Part shown: positions 22,438 through 34,639 of the stretch, piece by piece | Position numbering within the stretch: position 1 is the first letter of the stretch | Layout: each line of letters opens with the position of its first letter | Origin: Acanthococcus lagerstroemiae | Lineage: Eukaryota > Arthropoda > Insecta > Hemiptera > Eriococcidae | DNA length: 64,000 nt | Reading direction: 5' to 3' | NCBI GenBank assembly: GCA_031841125.1 | Contig: CM063113.1 | Span: 29,471,312-29,535,311, forward strand | Made by a program: the position numbers and the translations under genes | Notes under the pieces: generated by a model | The model's input: only the letters and a program-made list of their open reading frames with translations | Told to the model about the DNA's origin: nothing | Database searches by the model: none

Positions 22438-23925
22438 AACAAAAGTCATTTTATTGAACTTTTGTGTAAAAAATGTAACGACTGCAATATTACATCTATT
22501 GCAGAGAGTGACGCAGATACTCTCATTGTACAAACTGCACTATCCTTGGTTGGAAATGAAAGCAGTCAAGTAGTTGTGGTTGAAGAAGATGTGGACCTTT
22601 TAGTCTTTTTGGTTGGCCTCAGCACCAGCAACGAACCCAACTTATTTTCGTTCAAAATGGGAAAAGGAGGTGACCAAAACCGAATGTATAATATACTGGA
22701 TGTACAATATCCGAATGCATTCCTGAAGAAGAACATCTTATTCCTGCACGCATTTACCGGCTGTGATTCAACGTCGGCCATGTTTCAGAAGGGAAAAGTG
22801 CGTGTGTGAAAACTTATGCAGAAATCCGAAGAATTGCGAGCCACGAGCCAAAGTTTCTACAGTCCTGCAGCTTCACGTGAATGTATTTTCAAGTCAGGAT
22901 GCACCGCATTCCTTCAGTTATATGGAGCACCTCTACAGCAGATGTCCTTAAATGAATATCGCTTTTTTATGTTCAAACGCGGCGCCTCTCAGAATATGGG
23001 GCAAATTTGAAGACGCTTTGTCCAACAGAAGGCGCAGCTCGCCAACATTCCTTCAGAATTTATTTACAAATCCAGACTTTTGGCTTAGCCACCATCTACC
23101 AATAACGGACTGGGGATGGAAAAAAGAAAAAAGTATGTTATCGGCCATTGGTGACACCGAACCTGCAGCCCCAGATACCTTGCTAAAAAGATTGTTTTGT
23201 AATTGCAAGAGAGGTTGTACAAGTGGATGTGGCTGCTGTAAACTTGGTACGTTAATATTTGTGTGAAAATGTATTATTACTTTCTGAGAATATGACAACA
23301 CTGAATGCTGGAAATGCAAAGTATGCTAAGCGCCAAAAACCTAATTTCACAGGAGAGGAAAAAACAAATTTGCAATGCATATTACGCAATCTGATAGCGT
23401 CATGTAGTTCAGCGTAGACTTGGATAGCACTTCGCATGGTTTGCTTGAAAATAAGGTTATGGAGTTACAGACAGCTAAATCTTCTGGTGGAAATATGAAC
23501 CTATTTGAGTAGTGTTCCGATGTGATTTAGCGTATTTTGCATCAAAAAATTGATTTCGAAAAGATGGCACTTAGCATACTTACTTTGCATTTCCGGCCTT
23601 AAATGTTATCATATTCTCAGAAAGTAGTAATACATTTTCACACAAATATTAACGTACCAAGTTTGCGGCAGCCACATCCACTTGCACAACCTCTCTTGCA
23701 ATTATAAAATAATTTTTTCAGCAAGGTATCTGAGACTGGAGTTTTGGTGGTACCAATGGCCGATAACATACTTTTTTCTTTTTTCCATCCCCAGTTCGTT
23801 ATTGGTAGATGGTGGCCAAGCCAAGTCTGGATTCGTCTGTGTACACAAATTGCCAAGGCATTGTGTACCTGAACTGCGCGCCCAAATAGACGCGTCTGAT
23901 AGTGAGTCTGAGGAAGAAATATAGT
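22438..23925 (+). pseudogene. Broken ORF, FEN/PIN-like and Cys-rich protein of repeat origin
   Basis: Several frames carry pieces of one protein in order: KSHFIELLCKKCND, ESDADTLIVQTALSL, VVVVEEDVDLLVFLVG, LFLHAFTGCDSTSAMFQKGK, FLQLYGAPLQQMSLNEYRFF, TLCPTEGAARQHSFRIYLQ and DWGWKKEKSMLSAIGDT. The block PDTLLKRLFCNCKRGC leads into a CGC.CKLG cysteine cluster. Acidic residues spaced as D.D and ED.D, with GCD.TS, recall FEN/PIN-type nucleases. The layout matches a family I recall from many invertebrate genomes, always of unclear function. A GTACGT donor-like site follows CKLG at 23249, and the likely C-terminus (TNCQG, then DASDSESEEEI and stop) reappears at 23847-23925. Frameshifts make it a pseudogene. 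Nuclease identity is an inference. Confidence 0.6.
23076..23830. repeat. Internal inverted duplication inside the DNA element
   Basis: The block 23076-23330 (HHLPITDWGWKKEKSMLSAI to CKLG and about 90 bp beyond) is repeated in reverse complement at 23565-23830, where the minus strand reads HHLPITNWGWKKEKSMLSAI to CRKLG. The spacer is about 235 bp. The second arm lies between the first arm and the C-terminal codons, so it would form a hairpin within the apparent intron. Confidence 0.8.
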
Positions 23926-24381
23926 AACTAAACGTAAATAATACAAATAGAAGTACAAGTACAAATTATTATAACTTCATCGCGTTTTCACACTTCGGTC
24001 AACTGTAACAAGAAGAAGACGTAGGACCTATAAAATATTTCTAAAAACACTTCAGAGAACACGATTCTGTACGTCAGCGAAGGGTAGGGTGGTGAAAAAT
24101 GTGTATACGCATTATATATGTATTGTATAATGCGCAACACGCGTATATGCAGAAATAGTAGTAACTTCAGCGCTCTGTAGCCGCGTCCCTATGCGTTCTA
24201 CAGAAAAAATTCAATGGACTATTTATGTAGGAAATTTTATGTAGAATATTTTCGCTCAGATATCCTTTCTACACAAAATGCGTCATTACCGATAAAAACG
24301 CAAAAAACAAACGGGGGGGGCGTAGGCCTCTACAAAAAAGGTTGAACGGGGGGTGGGGCGTCCGGGTTTTTATGGGTAATA

Positions 24382-26699
24382 AGATCACCCATTGAAACTT
24401 AGGATAGGAATTATTTCATTTTCAAAACCCTAACGTTCCTGTGCTATAAGAGATTTCGCCTCAAGTGACTTTGCAAGGGTAATTGCCGTCTTATTATTGT
24501 TGTAAAGGGCGTGTGAATTTTTGAATATATAGTTTCACAAGCTCCTTTTTAACTGAGACAAGTTGACGATACTCGAGGGTGGCCGCGATATCCTCTACCT
24601 CCACAACTGAAAGGGCTAGTATAGGATTACCGTGCGTGTGTACTCTCGTCAGAGGCATAAAAGCTCATAGTCATCACTCGAGAGACACGAGTTATGCGAG
24701 TGAAGTACTGACAGGGATGACATTGGTTGATAAACTGAAGAGGTCGTATACTATATCGGGTCTACTAGGTTAGCAGGCAGCTGTGTTGTATACAGAGGTG
24801 TACAGTTGTCGCAGAAGGAATACACAAAAGAATCATGATACGAGACTAGTATAAAAGAGGATGTCTAACAGTCTGAGAGGTTCCGGGTTCACAAATCATG
24901 CCAAGAAGGAATTTCAAAACATTAGACCGAGCACACATATTCTCAGTATAACGTTCAAAATTGGGCACTTTATGCGTAGTAATTAACAATATTACAGTGT
25001 ATTCTGGAACTTATTCACTTACCTTATCCTAACGTTGTGTTTCAATTTTCTTGTTTTTCTTTTTCTGCATGTGATTCGCATAGATTTGTATAACTAGTTC
25101 AGGACGGTTCGATAAGGCGGCCAACGAAGGACATGCAGGAAAACTTTCCTAATTATCTGGAAGCATTTATTATCTACATTTTGTCCCATACAGAACACAC
25201 AAAACACTCCTCCAACCCCCCTCCAAGACCGAAGATGCAGCATTATACACGCGATACGCAAGAAACGGCGACGTATCCTTCCCTTAATTAAAATATCGAA
25301 GAAACTGCTTTGCATAAAGGAAGAACAACCAATTTCCGGAAAAGCTTATCCACCGCCTCCTCACTGCGATGCGACCTAAATTTAGCAGTACTTATACTTC
25401 CTGGTCCGGGAATCGTCCGGTCGCCAGCACGACTAACCCCCACGAATTTTAATGCCTCATCGGATCAAATTTGTATTCTTTGTCATCCACGTTCTTATTG
25501 TGGATTTACAGTGATCTATTTTTGTATACTCGATCCGATATATTTGCGTTACGTAATAAGCATGGCCAATTGAATAATAAAGGCGAACCACAAAATCGAA
25601 TACGTTATTTATATCCTCATTATACTCAAACACCTTCGTCCGAATCCCACCGCATTGTTAATCATGATGCCCGAAATAAACCGTGCGGCTTCTCGATGCT
25701 CGTTAAATCGAGCATTCGAATCAAAACCGCGATGGCGATGCCGGACGCGCAAATTGAGAGAAAATTTATGGATGTATCATATGTATACGTAATACGAGCT
25801 CGAATACAAAGTTTTCGCCCAACATGGTCCATTTTGTGTAGCAGCAATTTTGCACTCCACGATTCTTAATGTGCACTTGGCTGTAAACAGACTTCAAAGA
25901 GACTGTAACTTTCATTGAAAGTTGTACGTTTGAAGACCGACACTGCGTCGCAGTACGAACTGATTTTGCGACGATATGTCACTGGGAACAGAAGTAAATT
26001 CTGCGTTTCTATTAGGTCCAGAGTGGTGCAGGAGCCGGGAGCATAGTACCATGCTCTCCCTCCAGGATCAATAAAGGAAAACTTTTGCGAATGAGAGCTC
26101 AATTACACAAAACACTTGTTACACCGGGGGAAGTTTGCTGTGTGGCCATTGGTGCAACGGGGGAAGTTCGCGTGTTAACCTCTTTGAGTTGTAATGATTA
26201 CTACGAAAACTAAGAAAAACAAATACATATGTACACTACAGACTAGCTCCCCAGTTCGGTGGAAGACATCCCTATGGGCGCAAATGGCTTAGCGTTATTT
26301 TCTTGTCTTAGATCGAATAGATATGGCGGTCTTATCGCTCGTCTCAGATCATGGTTTTAAGTCTCCGTTCACTTTTTCTAGAAGTGGCGGGGGATGCGAT
26401 TTGACCAAAGCCAGGCTTAGAGGGGTACCCATGAGCCCTCCACCAACAAAGGACCCCTGCAAAATTAAGCAAATTTAGGAAAAAAGAATAAAAATAAAAA
26501 CACAAGTTATTTGCCGATCACCGATCGGTTATCTGCGTGCACAAAAAATGCCGACTCTGAAAGCAAATCCTCCCTCCCTCTCTTAAGAATTACCAGTAGT
26601 AAAACGTGCTTGGGACTCAAAAATCCTAAATCCAGCCCTGTGCAGCAAGAATTAATGAACTATTCATTTTTTATGAAAATCTGAATTCGAAAACATCGT
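24382..26699. other. No gene seen
   Basis: More than 2 kb without a supported gene or repeat. The plus frame 25471-25869 and minus frame 25866-26102 have no motif. One small purine-rich direct repeat, GGGGGAAGTT, occurs twice near 26126 and 26158. Confidence 0.5.
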
Positions 26700-27196
26700 A
26701 TCTGGTTAGCTCGTTGCTGTTAAGACTTACTCAGGTTCTTGAGTTTCATTCAAGTTCTATTGAACCTTCTCTTGTAACTGCTCCGAACACGTTCAGATTT
26801 TTTGGCGGCTCTGTAACACTTTTGAGTAACCCCTGTTCTAACCGGCAGTACCGTCCATATTGGGTAATGCTAAAAATTTATTGGGCGCTTCCAGAAATGT
26901 TTAGGCAGTTCCCCACAACAACAATACATATATTACGTTTAAGAATTGAGAAAAATGACGGGGTAGAAGCAAAAAAAGATTTTGATAAAACTGTGAATTT
27001 TCTGATTTGGGCAGCTCCAAAAAATCTTAGAATAAGCGCTGCTTTTGAGACTTATTCTGTCTCTCATGGGTCTTATTCAAACTCTCACAGGACTTGTTAG
27101 AATTCATCAGGCTCCCTTAGAATTAATTTTCGAGCTCTTGGTTATGACTCATCCGGGCTCTAAAAATGACTTTAATTGACTTCGTGAAGATTCTTC

Positions 27197-27468
27197 CAGG
27201 GGCGCAACCAGAACTTCTATTTGGTGGAGGTTAGAATTTAGGAAAAAAAAAAAAAACTTGGGCAGGGGTGAAAGCTCAATTTAATACATACCTGATTTGG
27301 CACCTACCTATTTTCATGAACTGTAAATTTGTACAAACCTACTACGCAACGTAACCGCATCAGACCATCGACATTAATTTTTTTTCGTTTCAAAATTGAT
27401 TTTGAAAAAATTTCGAAGAATCCGGGGAGGCTATGGCCCCTTAGCCCCCTCCTTTGGTTGCGCCCTTT
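27197..27468. mobile_element. hAT-like miniature element
   Basis: The element starts CAGGGGCGCAACCAG and ends TGGTTGCGCCCTTT, giving imperfect inverted ends. GATTCTTC at 27189-27196 and at 27469-27476 forms a perfect 8-bp target duplication. The interior is A-rich, and its right end carries CTATGGCCCCTTAGCCCCCT. Length is 272 bp and there is no coding potential. Confidence 0.85.
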
Positions 27469-27776
27469 GATTCTTCCAAAACTTATTCGGACGTTCTTAG
27501 ATCATGTCTGTCAAGATTCAGTCAATCTCTTAAAAACTCTATTAAGCTCTACTAGATTTCCCATAAGACTCAGTTCAGCCTAACAGGACTTTTTCAGACT
27601 TTTAAAAGTCTAATTGAAATTTTTATAGGAGAATGTGAAATATGAGACTTTTTTAGACTTCCATTGAATACTTTTCCAAAACATTTCAGATTCTTGGAAT
27701 CCATTTTCGTACATCAATGCCACTTATTTAGACTGTCTGTTTGAAGATATGCTCTGCATGATTCTGTTTAGATTAA

Positions 27777-28030
27777 GGATGTATCGAAGGGGGAGAGCTA
27801 GAGAGTCCGAACTATTATCGTTAGTTGCTAATTGTCATATTTGGTAAAACTGTTGCTCAGCTGGCGAAATCTCGAATTCAGTTCTGTTGTCTGCCTCTTG
27901 TCAATTTGAAAAATGTGTATCAATCAATAAAATTGTCGTTTTCAGTGAGGAAAGCAGGATTTCTTTTATCTCTTCCATTCTTCCACCCCCCCCCCCCCCC
28001 CCCAAAACAAAAAACTTTCAACACGTCCCT
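27777..28030. mobile_element. G-run element related to the 3-6 kb copies
   Basis: Starts GGATGTATCGAAGGGGGAGA and ends with a run of 16-17 C followed by AACACGTCCCT. The ends form a short inverted repeat of the type AGGGA(C/T)GT. It was probably inserted in the GACTC motif field. Confidence 0.6.
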
Positions 28031-28370
28031 GGTTCTTTTCTCAAGCTTCATTCATACTCCATTAAAACTCATACTGAATATTAATCAGAAGTAGATGGCT
28101 GAATAATGGAAGACGTGCCTCTTATTGAATTTTTTATATTTTGCAAGGAAGCACGTAGGAAAGAAATATGCGAATTTACTAGCCTCTGTCTTCTGAATTG
28201 AAAATTGTCATAACCTTTTTTCCTCTCATTTTTCCTTTCACATCCACACCTTTTCTCACTGAAAATTAATACATAACGTCATCACTAAATCAGGCTCTAA
28301 GTACCTACTCCGTTAAGTTCCTTTCGATCTATAAGACTCAAATTTATCAAGACTCATAAAAACTGTTGAA

Positions 28371-28682
28371 GGATGTATCGAAGGAAGGATGGAGAAGGGC
28401 TTTCCTCAACTACTAAACAATTTCCAGGTTTGTAAATTGAATAGAATTGATTCTTCAATACAAAATTTGGATGGAAGTTCAAAATCAGATCAAAGTATTA
28501 GCAACACTTCAAAAGTGTTACATTTTATTATCTGAAATTTTTGTTTGTTAATTTTAAAAGCAAACACGGTTTCTCAGTGGACATTTAAATTTTCAGTTCG
28601 CCAAATTAGCTCGTCAATAAATTTTCATTTGGCAAAATTGAGTCTCTCCCCCCCCCCCAACAAGTCGTTTTGTACATCCCTG
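28371..28682. mobile_element. G-run element, further copy
   Basis: Starts GGATGTATCGAAGGAAGGAT and ends with a C run followed by GTACATCCCTG. TTTTCAGTTCGCCAAATTAGC and GGCAAAATTGAGTC lie just inside the right end, as in the relatives at 3-6 kb. It has the same start as the copy at 27777. Confidence 0.65.
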
Positions 28683-29180
28683 TTAATATTGTTTTAGGCT
28701 CGAGAAAACTCATTAGCCTTTCATCAGGACTCGAAACCAGTGGCGGGGAAGCATTTGCTTAGGGCGTGGAGAGGAGAAGGCACCATCAAGGGGTGAAAGA
28801 AATTTTTTTCAACATGAACACAGGGCGGTATAGTGTCTCGCATTATGGGCGTTTCACAATTCGCGCCGAAACAGCGCGCTGAGGGCGCCAATTTTGATCT
28901 TGCTTCCTACGCCAGAAAGGATTAATCTGCCCCTGCCCGAGACTCATTTTCAAATTGGCCAGAGATTCTTGTAAAAGTACATAATTTAGACTCTGTTAAA
29001 TCTTATTCAGTCTCATTGAGATTCTTTTAAAAATTAGTTTAGATTTTATCAATCCCAGTGACAAGTTAGACTTTTTTAAGAATTAAAAAATTCGTTAAGA
29101 TTCATTCAGACTGTGTGAAGACTCGCCGGACTCCTCGTCTGCGTCAGTACTCGTTCAGAAATCGTTAAGACTCCGATACA

Positions 29181-30864
29181 GTAAGTTAGAGAAATCTCAG
29201 CTTTTTCCGATCGAGTTTGGTATTGGTTCTGTGTGTGTGTGTGTGGGGGGGGGGTTGATAGCCCCAAGTTCTTAGTATACTGCGGGAGACTTGTTCATTG
29301 ATTTTGCTTTTCCAAAAGAATCGTAATTCTACGATACTTTTATAATTTTGAAATTTTTGAAAGGAGGATTTGCCTGAAATGATCAAACAGCTTTCGTAGC
29401 GCATAAAAACAGAAGAAATGAGAGAAAAATTTATAACATTTTAACTTATTTCTGACGCACAGATGAGGTTTTATACCCCATCAAATTTATTTTTCGTCAA
29501 AATTGGACTGCTGGACTGGAGTGTAGGTCCATCGTTCCTGTATTGTACTAACTTATCTACAGCCTGCGAGCTTCTCGTCCCTTAAAACGAGTATCTTGAG
29601 GAAAGTTTTTCTATACACAACTGTTTCGAGTATTTGATGTAGCGATATACTTCCATAAAGTTTTCAACATGAAACATCGCCAGACACATCGGTTCTCCGA
29701 ATGCCGAGTGCACACTATAATAATGACAAATTTCGCCGAATATTAACTTCTTTCTAGAACGTCTCGCGAATAGCGTATTTTTAATGTTTCACCAATTTGC
29801 GAAATTCTCTAGGCGATGTTAAAAAAGTGACGTATATCGTGCGACGAAAAATGACATAAATTCAACCGCTAGGAAATTTGTCGCTTCGCAGTCATCCGAC
29901 TTTTCCCTTTTGCTTTTTTTTTTCTTAATTCGTCTCATATCCACGTTTTTACGGCATTGTAAATTTTTTTATAGATTTCTTTCCACTGTCAAACTAACAC
30001 CAAAATTATGTTTAAGCCACTTCGGTCTAACCTATTTTTCAGCGGAACCCCGCGACTCAGCATTTTCCTCGTTTTTGTCGGTGATGTTCAGGGATCGTAT
30101 AAAAAACCACTCGAAAAAGAACATTAGGTTTCGGTCGTAAGACATTCAATATCCTTAACGATACCAGATATACCATTATTGACATGTATTCTCCTTCCGT
30201 CATTTCGGTTAACATTAATGTAATATGAGAAATTCGAGAAATTCTGTCGTCCGAATTGATTTTGCGACTATATCGATTATACAGTCTCCTGGAAAAGAGA
30301 TTAATCAAAAGCGCCGGAAAAGATCGTAAGTTACGGACACAGTTCAGTTTTCTCATGACTGACTTTTTCTTTTTGTTTCTTTTCTGTCAGGGATCGTTAA
30401 GAACTAAGTGGAAATTTGGAATAATCGGAGAAAACCTGATTCTGCAACGATACAATGTACTTTTTTAATGTAAGCAGCTGAGAAAGAAACCAAGCAGGAT
30501 CTTGAAGTACTAAAATCCTGTCACCTGGAGAATCACAGTATCTGTTCTGTCCTAAACAGGGACTGGAGATCTATCACATTTTCTCTTTCTAAAGAAAAAA
30601 TCCTCTCAGGTAAAGACGTTTGAAACATCCACGATTTGGGCCTCAAAACAAGAATCTTCTGCTCAAAATTTGTGACAGTAGTTCGGCTTCAAAATACCGG
30701 AATAATAGTTTTTGAGCTTTGATTTCGAAGATTGCCTTAGATTTTTGATCAAATCCAGATTGCAACCCGCTAGATTGAAATTTCACTTTTAAAATGAGAC
30801 AAAATCGACTTGACGTGAGTCAGAATAGAAATTTTTAGGTCATTTGGTTCGAATATCCCAACCA
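29181..30864. other. No gene seen; GT microsatellite
   Basis: A short (GT)n tract followed by a G run lies at 29230-29255. The remainder is AT-rich and unassigned. Open frames near 29910 and 30057 are short, low complexity and on opposite strands of the same DNA. Confidence 0.5.
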
Positions 30865-31023
30865 CCAGCGTAGGAACAGGGGGGGTTCAGGTTAGACCCC
30901 CTCCCCGGTCAAAAAGAGCATTTCAGAATGTATTTCAGCGCATTACTTACAGCAATAAGATAATGGGATATGCTCTAGCGATCACTACCCCCTCCCCCAA
31001 GACTAAAACCTTCGTACGCCGAT
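30865..31023. mobile_element. Small G-run inverted-repeat element
   Basis: The left end is CCAGCGTAGGAACAGGGGGG. The right end is CCCCCTCCCCC, then CTTCGTACGCCGATG, an imperfect reverse complement. Length is about 159 bp. The layout recalls the other G-run elements but the terminal word differs. Confidence 0.5.
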
Positions 31024-31567
31024 GATCCCGTCAGATTTTGCTTTTAGGAACCCAAAACTTAAAACTTCGCAATCATCACTATCTGTGGTTGCTCCCCCTC
31101 CACTTAAGTCCTTATCGGCTAAAGAGATAATCAAAACCTATTTCTTCAAAGGGTTGAATGAGCATGATGCTCAGTAAAGCTAAACTCAATTTCAGCTTTA
31201 AAATTTAAGTTATGAAAATACATACCATAAGTGAGCTCACATAATTGCTGTGAATCAGACATTCCCACATTAAAAAAATTATGCTATCACAGCCCACATA
31301 TATATGTGTATCGACAGAGAGTAATATTACAGTTTTCAGTTTTAAAAATAAATAACAAAAATTCTTGCTCAGAATGAATTTCAAAAATATTGTGAATATT
31401 CTATACGTTCTACGAATTTTACATCATAATTTTCTATGTATTTTACGCGTACAAAACCGTGTAGATGTAGGGAATTCAATCTACTGCACAATGCACAACC
31501 CTTTATTAGAGGTGATATTGGTATGTTGAATGAAATGTATGTAGAGAGTGCTCCTGACACTACACCA
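31024..31567. other. No gene seen
   Basis: Unassigned AT-rich sequence up to the palindromic element. Confidence 0.5.
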
Positions 31568-31575
31568 ACGTACAC

Positions 31576-33313
31576 TAGGGTGTCCCTTATTTTACACGTT
31601 TTCGCCAACTGATTAGGGTTGCACTGAAGTTCGTTCCAATAGACCTAGAAACTCGCCACAGAAAATTTGAGCTCAATCTGAGGTCATTAACCCGTGCCGC
31701 TTTGACCTCAAAGTTATGAGTAATACTGAGATTTTACCATAAAAAAAAGAAGAAAAAAAGAAACGCGAATATCTCGAAACATATCAATTTCAGGATCAAA
31801 ATGCATATGACATAAAATATTCCTTGTTAAATTTCCTATGAAAAAGATTTAGAAAAACTTTTCTCTAGAACGCATACTCATCGAGATAATCGCGAAAATG
31901 TGTGAAAGTTTCGAGGAACGTGGATTTTGTTAGTTTTTCTTTCATAATCGATCTTCACTCGCTAAATCGTAGTTATCTAAGAAAATATTCACTTTAGGAC
32001 CCAAGTGCAAATAACATAAAATGTTCTTCGTTAGATTTTCTATAAAAAAAGATCCAAAACAACATTTCTTTAGAAAACATATTTATCGAGATAATTGCAA
32101 AAATGCGTGGACTTTTCGAAATTTATTTTCTGGCTGAAATATCTATTAATGTCGGGTAACGCACACTGCAATATAACTTCAGCCTCTGTTTACTGGGTCA
32201 AGTGTCCCAGTTTGCCCCCTCTTCCACCTGGCTATGCCCATGACAGTTTGTTGGGTACCTACTATAGGGTAGATCTCGGATGTATGTGTATCAATAATAG
32301 TCAACATTGCGCATAAGATATAACATTGTGCTGTTAAGGAACAGTCACATCATTGTCATTTCCTATGGGCAAATCCTTACAGACCACAGAGAGAGAAGGA
32401 CTGTATTTGTATGCGGCAATATTAATGGGGTGTTACTGGGTACTACTAACGCTCCCTACTGCAAATACGCTAATCACACTCACTCTCCCGAACCTATGCG
32501 ATATTTATAGTCTGGAAGCCAATACACTGCGAGCAGACACGCTGAGTCTTGATCGCACGCTTCGAATAAGGCAATCCCTTACAGACTACAGAGAGAGAAG
32601 GCCTGTATTCACATGCGGCAACATACTCTACAGCAGATACCCAACAAACTGTCATGGGCATAGCCAGGTAGAGGAGGGGGAAAACTGGGGCGCTTGCCCC
32701 AGTAGACAGAGACTGAAGTTAGATTGTAGTGTGCGTTACCCGACATTACTAGACATTTCAACCGTAGAATAAATTTAAAAAAAACATGTATTTCGAAAAT
32801 TCCACGCATTTTTGCGATTATTTCGATAAATATGTTTTCTAAAGAAAAGTTGTATAGAATTTTTTTTTACAGAAAATTTAACGAGGAACATTTTATATTA
32901 CTTGCATTTTGGTCCTAAAGTGAATATTTTTAGATAACTACGATTTAACGAGTGAAGACTGGTTATGAAAGAAAAACTAACCAAATCCACGTTCCTCGAA
33001 ACTTTCATACATTATTGCGATTATTCCGGTTAATATGCATTTTAGAGCAAAGTTGTATAGAATTTTTTATAGGAAATTTAACAGGAAACATTTTATGTTA
33101 TATGAATTTCAGTCCTGAAGTTGATATGTTCCGAGATATTCGCGGTTTTATGTCAAATCTCAGTATTACACATCACTTCAAGGTCAAAGCGGCACGGGTT
33201 CATGACCTCACATTGAGCTCAAATTTTTTATGGCTAGTTTCTAGGTCCATTGGAACAAATTTCAGTGCGACCCTAATCAATTGGTGAAAACTTGCAAAAT
33301 TAAGGACACCCTA
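31576..33313. mobile_element. Large palindromic (foldback) hAT-like element
   Basis: Starts TAGGGTGTCCCTTATTTTAC and ends AATTAAGGACACCCTA. ACGTACAC at 31568-31575 and 33314-33321 is a perfect 8-bp target duplication. The arms, about 31576-32275 and 32620-33313, are reverse complements with moderate divergence. Landmarks such as CGGCACGGGTTCATGACCTC, CGATTATCTCG and AACTGTCATGGGCATAGCCA appear in mirrored order. The centre (about 32280-32620) holds a direct repeat: TCCTTACAGACCACAGAGAG near 32375 and TCCCTTACAGACTACAGAGA near 32575. No transposase. Confidence 0.88.
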
Positions 33314-33321
33314 ACGTACAC

Positions 33322-34639
33322 CCACTAACAAACACATGGCGACTGATTTTTTCTCGGCGGTTTATTTTTATATTTTGCAGACATTTTTACAGGAATTGTG
33401 TAGATACAGAACCTAAAAGAGGAAAAGATCGTCTATAGATTTATTTGCCAATATTTTTATTGGTTGACACGCACGTGTATAGACGGGTTAGGTGTTATCG
33501 TCCTCGTGATTAGGTACTGATTGACAGCAGCACGACCTCTGCGCTCTGGCGATACACAACTTTAAAAATACGAAAATAAAACCTTATTTCTGTACACATC
33601 ACGCCATACAATGGTGCTTTCTTTTCTGGGTACTATATTTTCACATTATTCATTCAAGTGCAGCGCAGAGTCTTTCGCGGAAAAGTAGAATAACTGAAGA
33701 CGACTAACAATACTGAGAGCCGAAGCAACGTTAACTAAATTTCAAATCAATAAATTATTATTTCATTGCATCACAAGCTGAAAGTTTGCATGACCACTGA
33801 TCGAAGTATCAGAAAGATTCCTCTTAACGTCAACGCTCTTTATGTGCCCGCTGTTGTGAAAGTACACCAAAGCCTAATGATTTTTTTTTTCATCCTCCAC
33901 TTGACCTTTACTTCTGCTTACGGAAATTCACCGTTCAAATTTCAGCATTTTATCTTAATAGCGAGCTGTAATTAAGGCCGACGCCAACGCTGAAGTATTT
34001 AAAAAACGCATTAAAGACATTTATCTTGCGAACTGGGTTCAATTATACAAGCCGTCTTTGTTGTCCGAGCTGTAGCCAACTCACGATTACAAAAGCTGCA
34101 ATATTCAGTGATGAATGTCATTACAGCAGACAGTACGATTTAACGTTGAAATCTTGCAGCGTACTTGGAAGAGACAGAGACGGCGATAGAATGACACTGA
34201 TGAAGGAGCTTATTCAAAAGCATGGTCTATCAAAATTTAAACAAAGTAGGCTATTACATCCGAAAATTCTCTCCTTATTAAATGAACAATTTTAAAGGAG
34301 GCACTGTTCCCCCTCGATTTTGCTACGAAGACTACCCTCCTTTTTCTCACTTATTTCGCCACATTTGACTACGTGCAGTGGTAATTTAATGTCATATATT
34401 TTTCACAAGTTTCAGTTAAGTTTTCTCTGGATCCTTGGGTATTATCAGGAGGGGGGCGGAGGTATTTATTTCTCCCCGAACTATTGGTAGCTCCCTGATA
34501 GAGTTTATTTATCAAATTCGGGGCCACAATCAAAGTACAGGATGCTTTTTCGCTCGTTTAATAAATTTTGAGATTGAAATTATTTCGCCTCACGTTGCCT
34601 CTCCAGACCATAAATTGCCCCCTTCCTTCTAAGATAGTC
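33322..34639. other. No gene assigned; protein-like relic
   Basis: At 33975-34075 the plus strand reads IKADANAEVFKKRIKDIYLA then NWVQLYKPSLLSEL and a stop. The composition is protein-like and resembles pieces of repeat-derived proteins, but I cannot name a family. A 77-codon frame follows at 34062-34295 without a motif. The remainder is unassigned. Confidence 0.35.

Larger units (their letters stand above)
21994..24379 (+). mobile_element. DNA element with long terminal inverted repeats
   Basis: The left end reads TTACCCATAAAAAACCCGGA and the right end is its near-perfect reverse complement. Similarity of the two ends continues inward, with gaps, for about 370 bp: 21994-22360 against about 24020-24379. 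Shared blocks include TAGCCGCGTCCCT, GCGCTCTGTAG, GTATAATGCGTATA and AGCGAAGGGTAGGGTGG. TA lies immediately outside both ends (21992-21993 and 24380-24381), consistent with a 2-bp target duplication, although TTAT is also possible. Between the ends lies a broken ORF (22438-23925) and an internal inverted duplication (23076-23330 against 23565-23830). Superfamily not resolved. Confidence 0.8.
26700..29180. repeat. Degenerate GACTC/TTCAGA motif field (with elements inserted)
   Basis: The plus strand is a loose succession of words such as AAGACTTACTCAGG, TTATTCAGACT, GACTCATTC and TTAGACT(T) at roughly 20-25 bp intervals. It is clearest at 26715-26790, 27030-27180, 27475-27720 and 28680-29180. 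No fixed unit can be drawn because divergence is high. Three small DNA elements (27197-27468, 27777-28030, 28371-28682) interrupt it. A similar field occurs in reverse orientation at 34640-35770 and a third at 45655-45850. Confidence 0.6.

Noticed and set aside
34062..34295. Protein-coding exon at 34.1-34.3 kb
   Set aside because: Protein-like composition only; no motif, splice border or partner exon.
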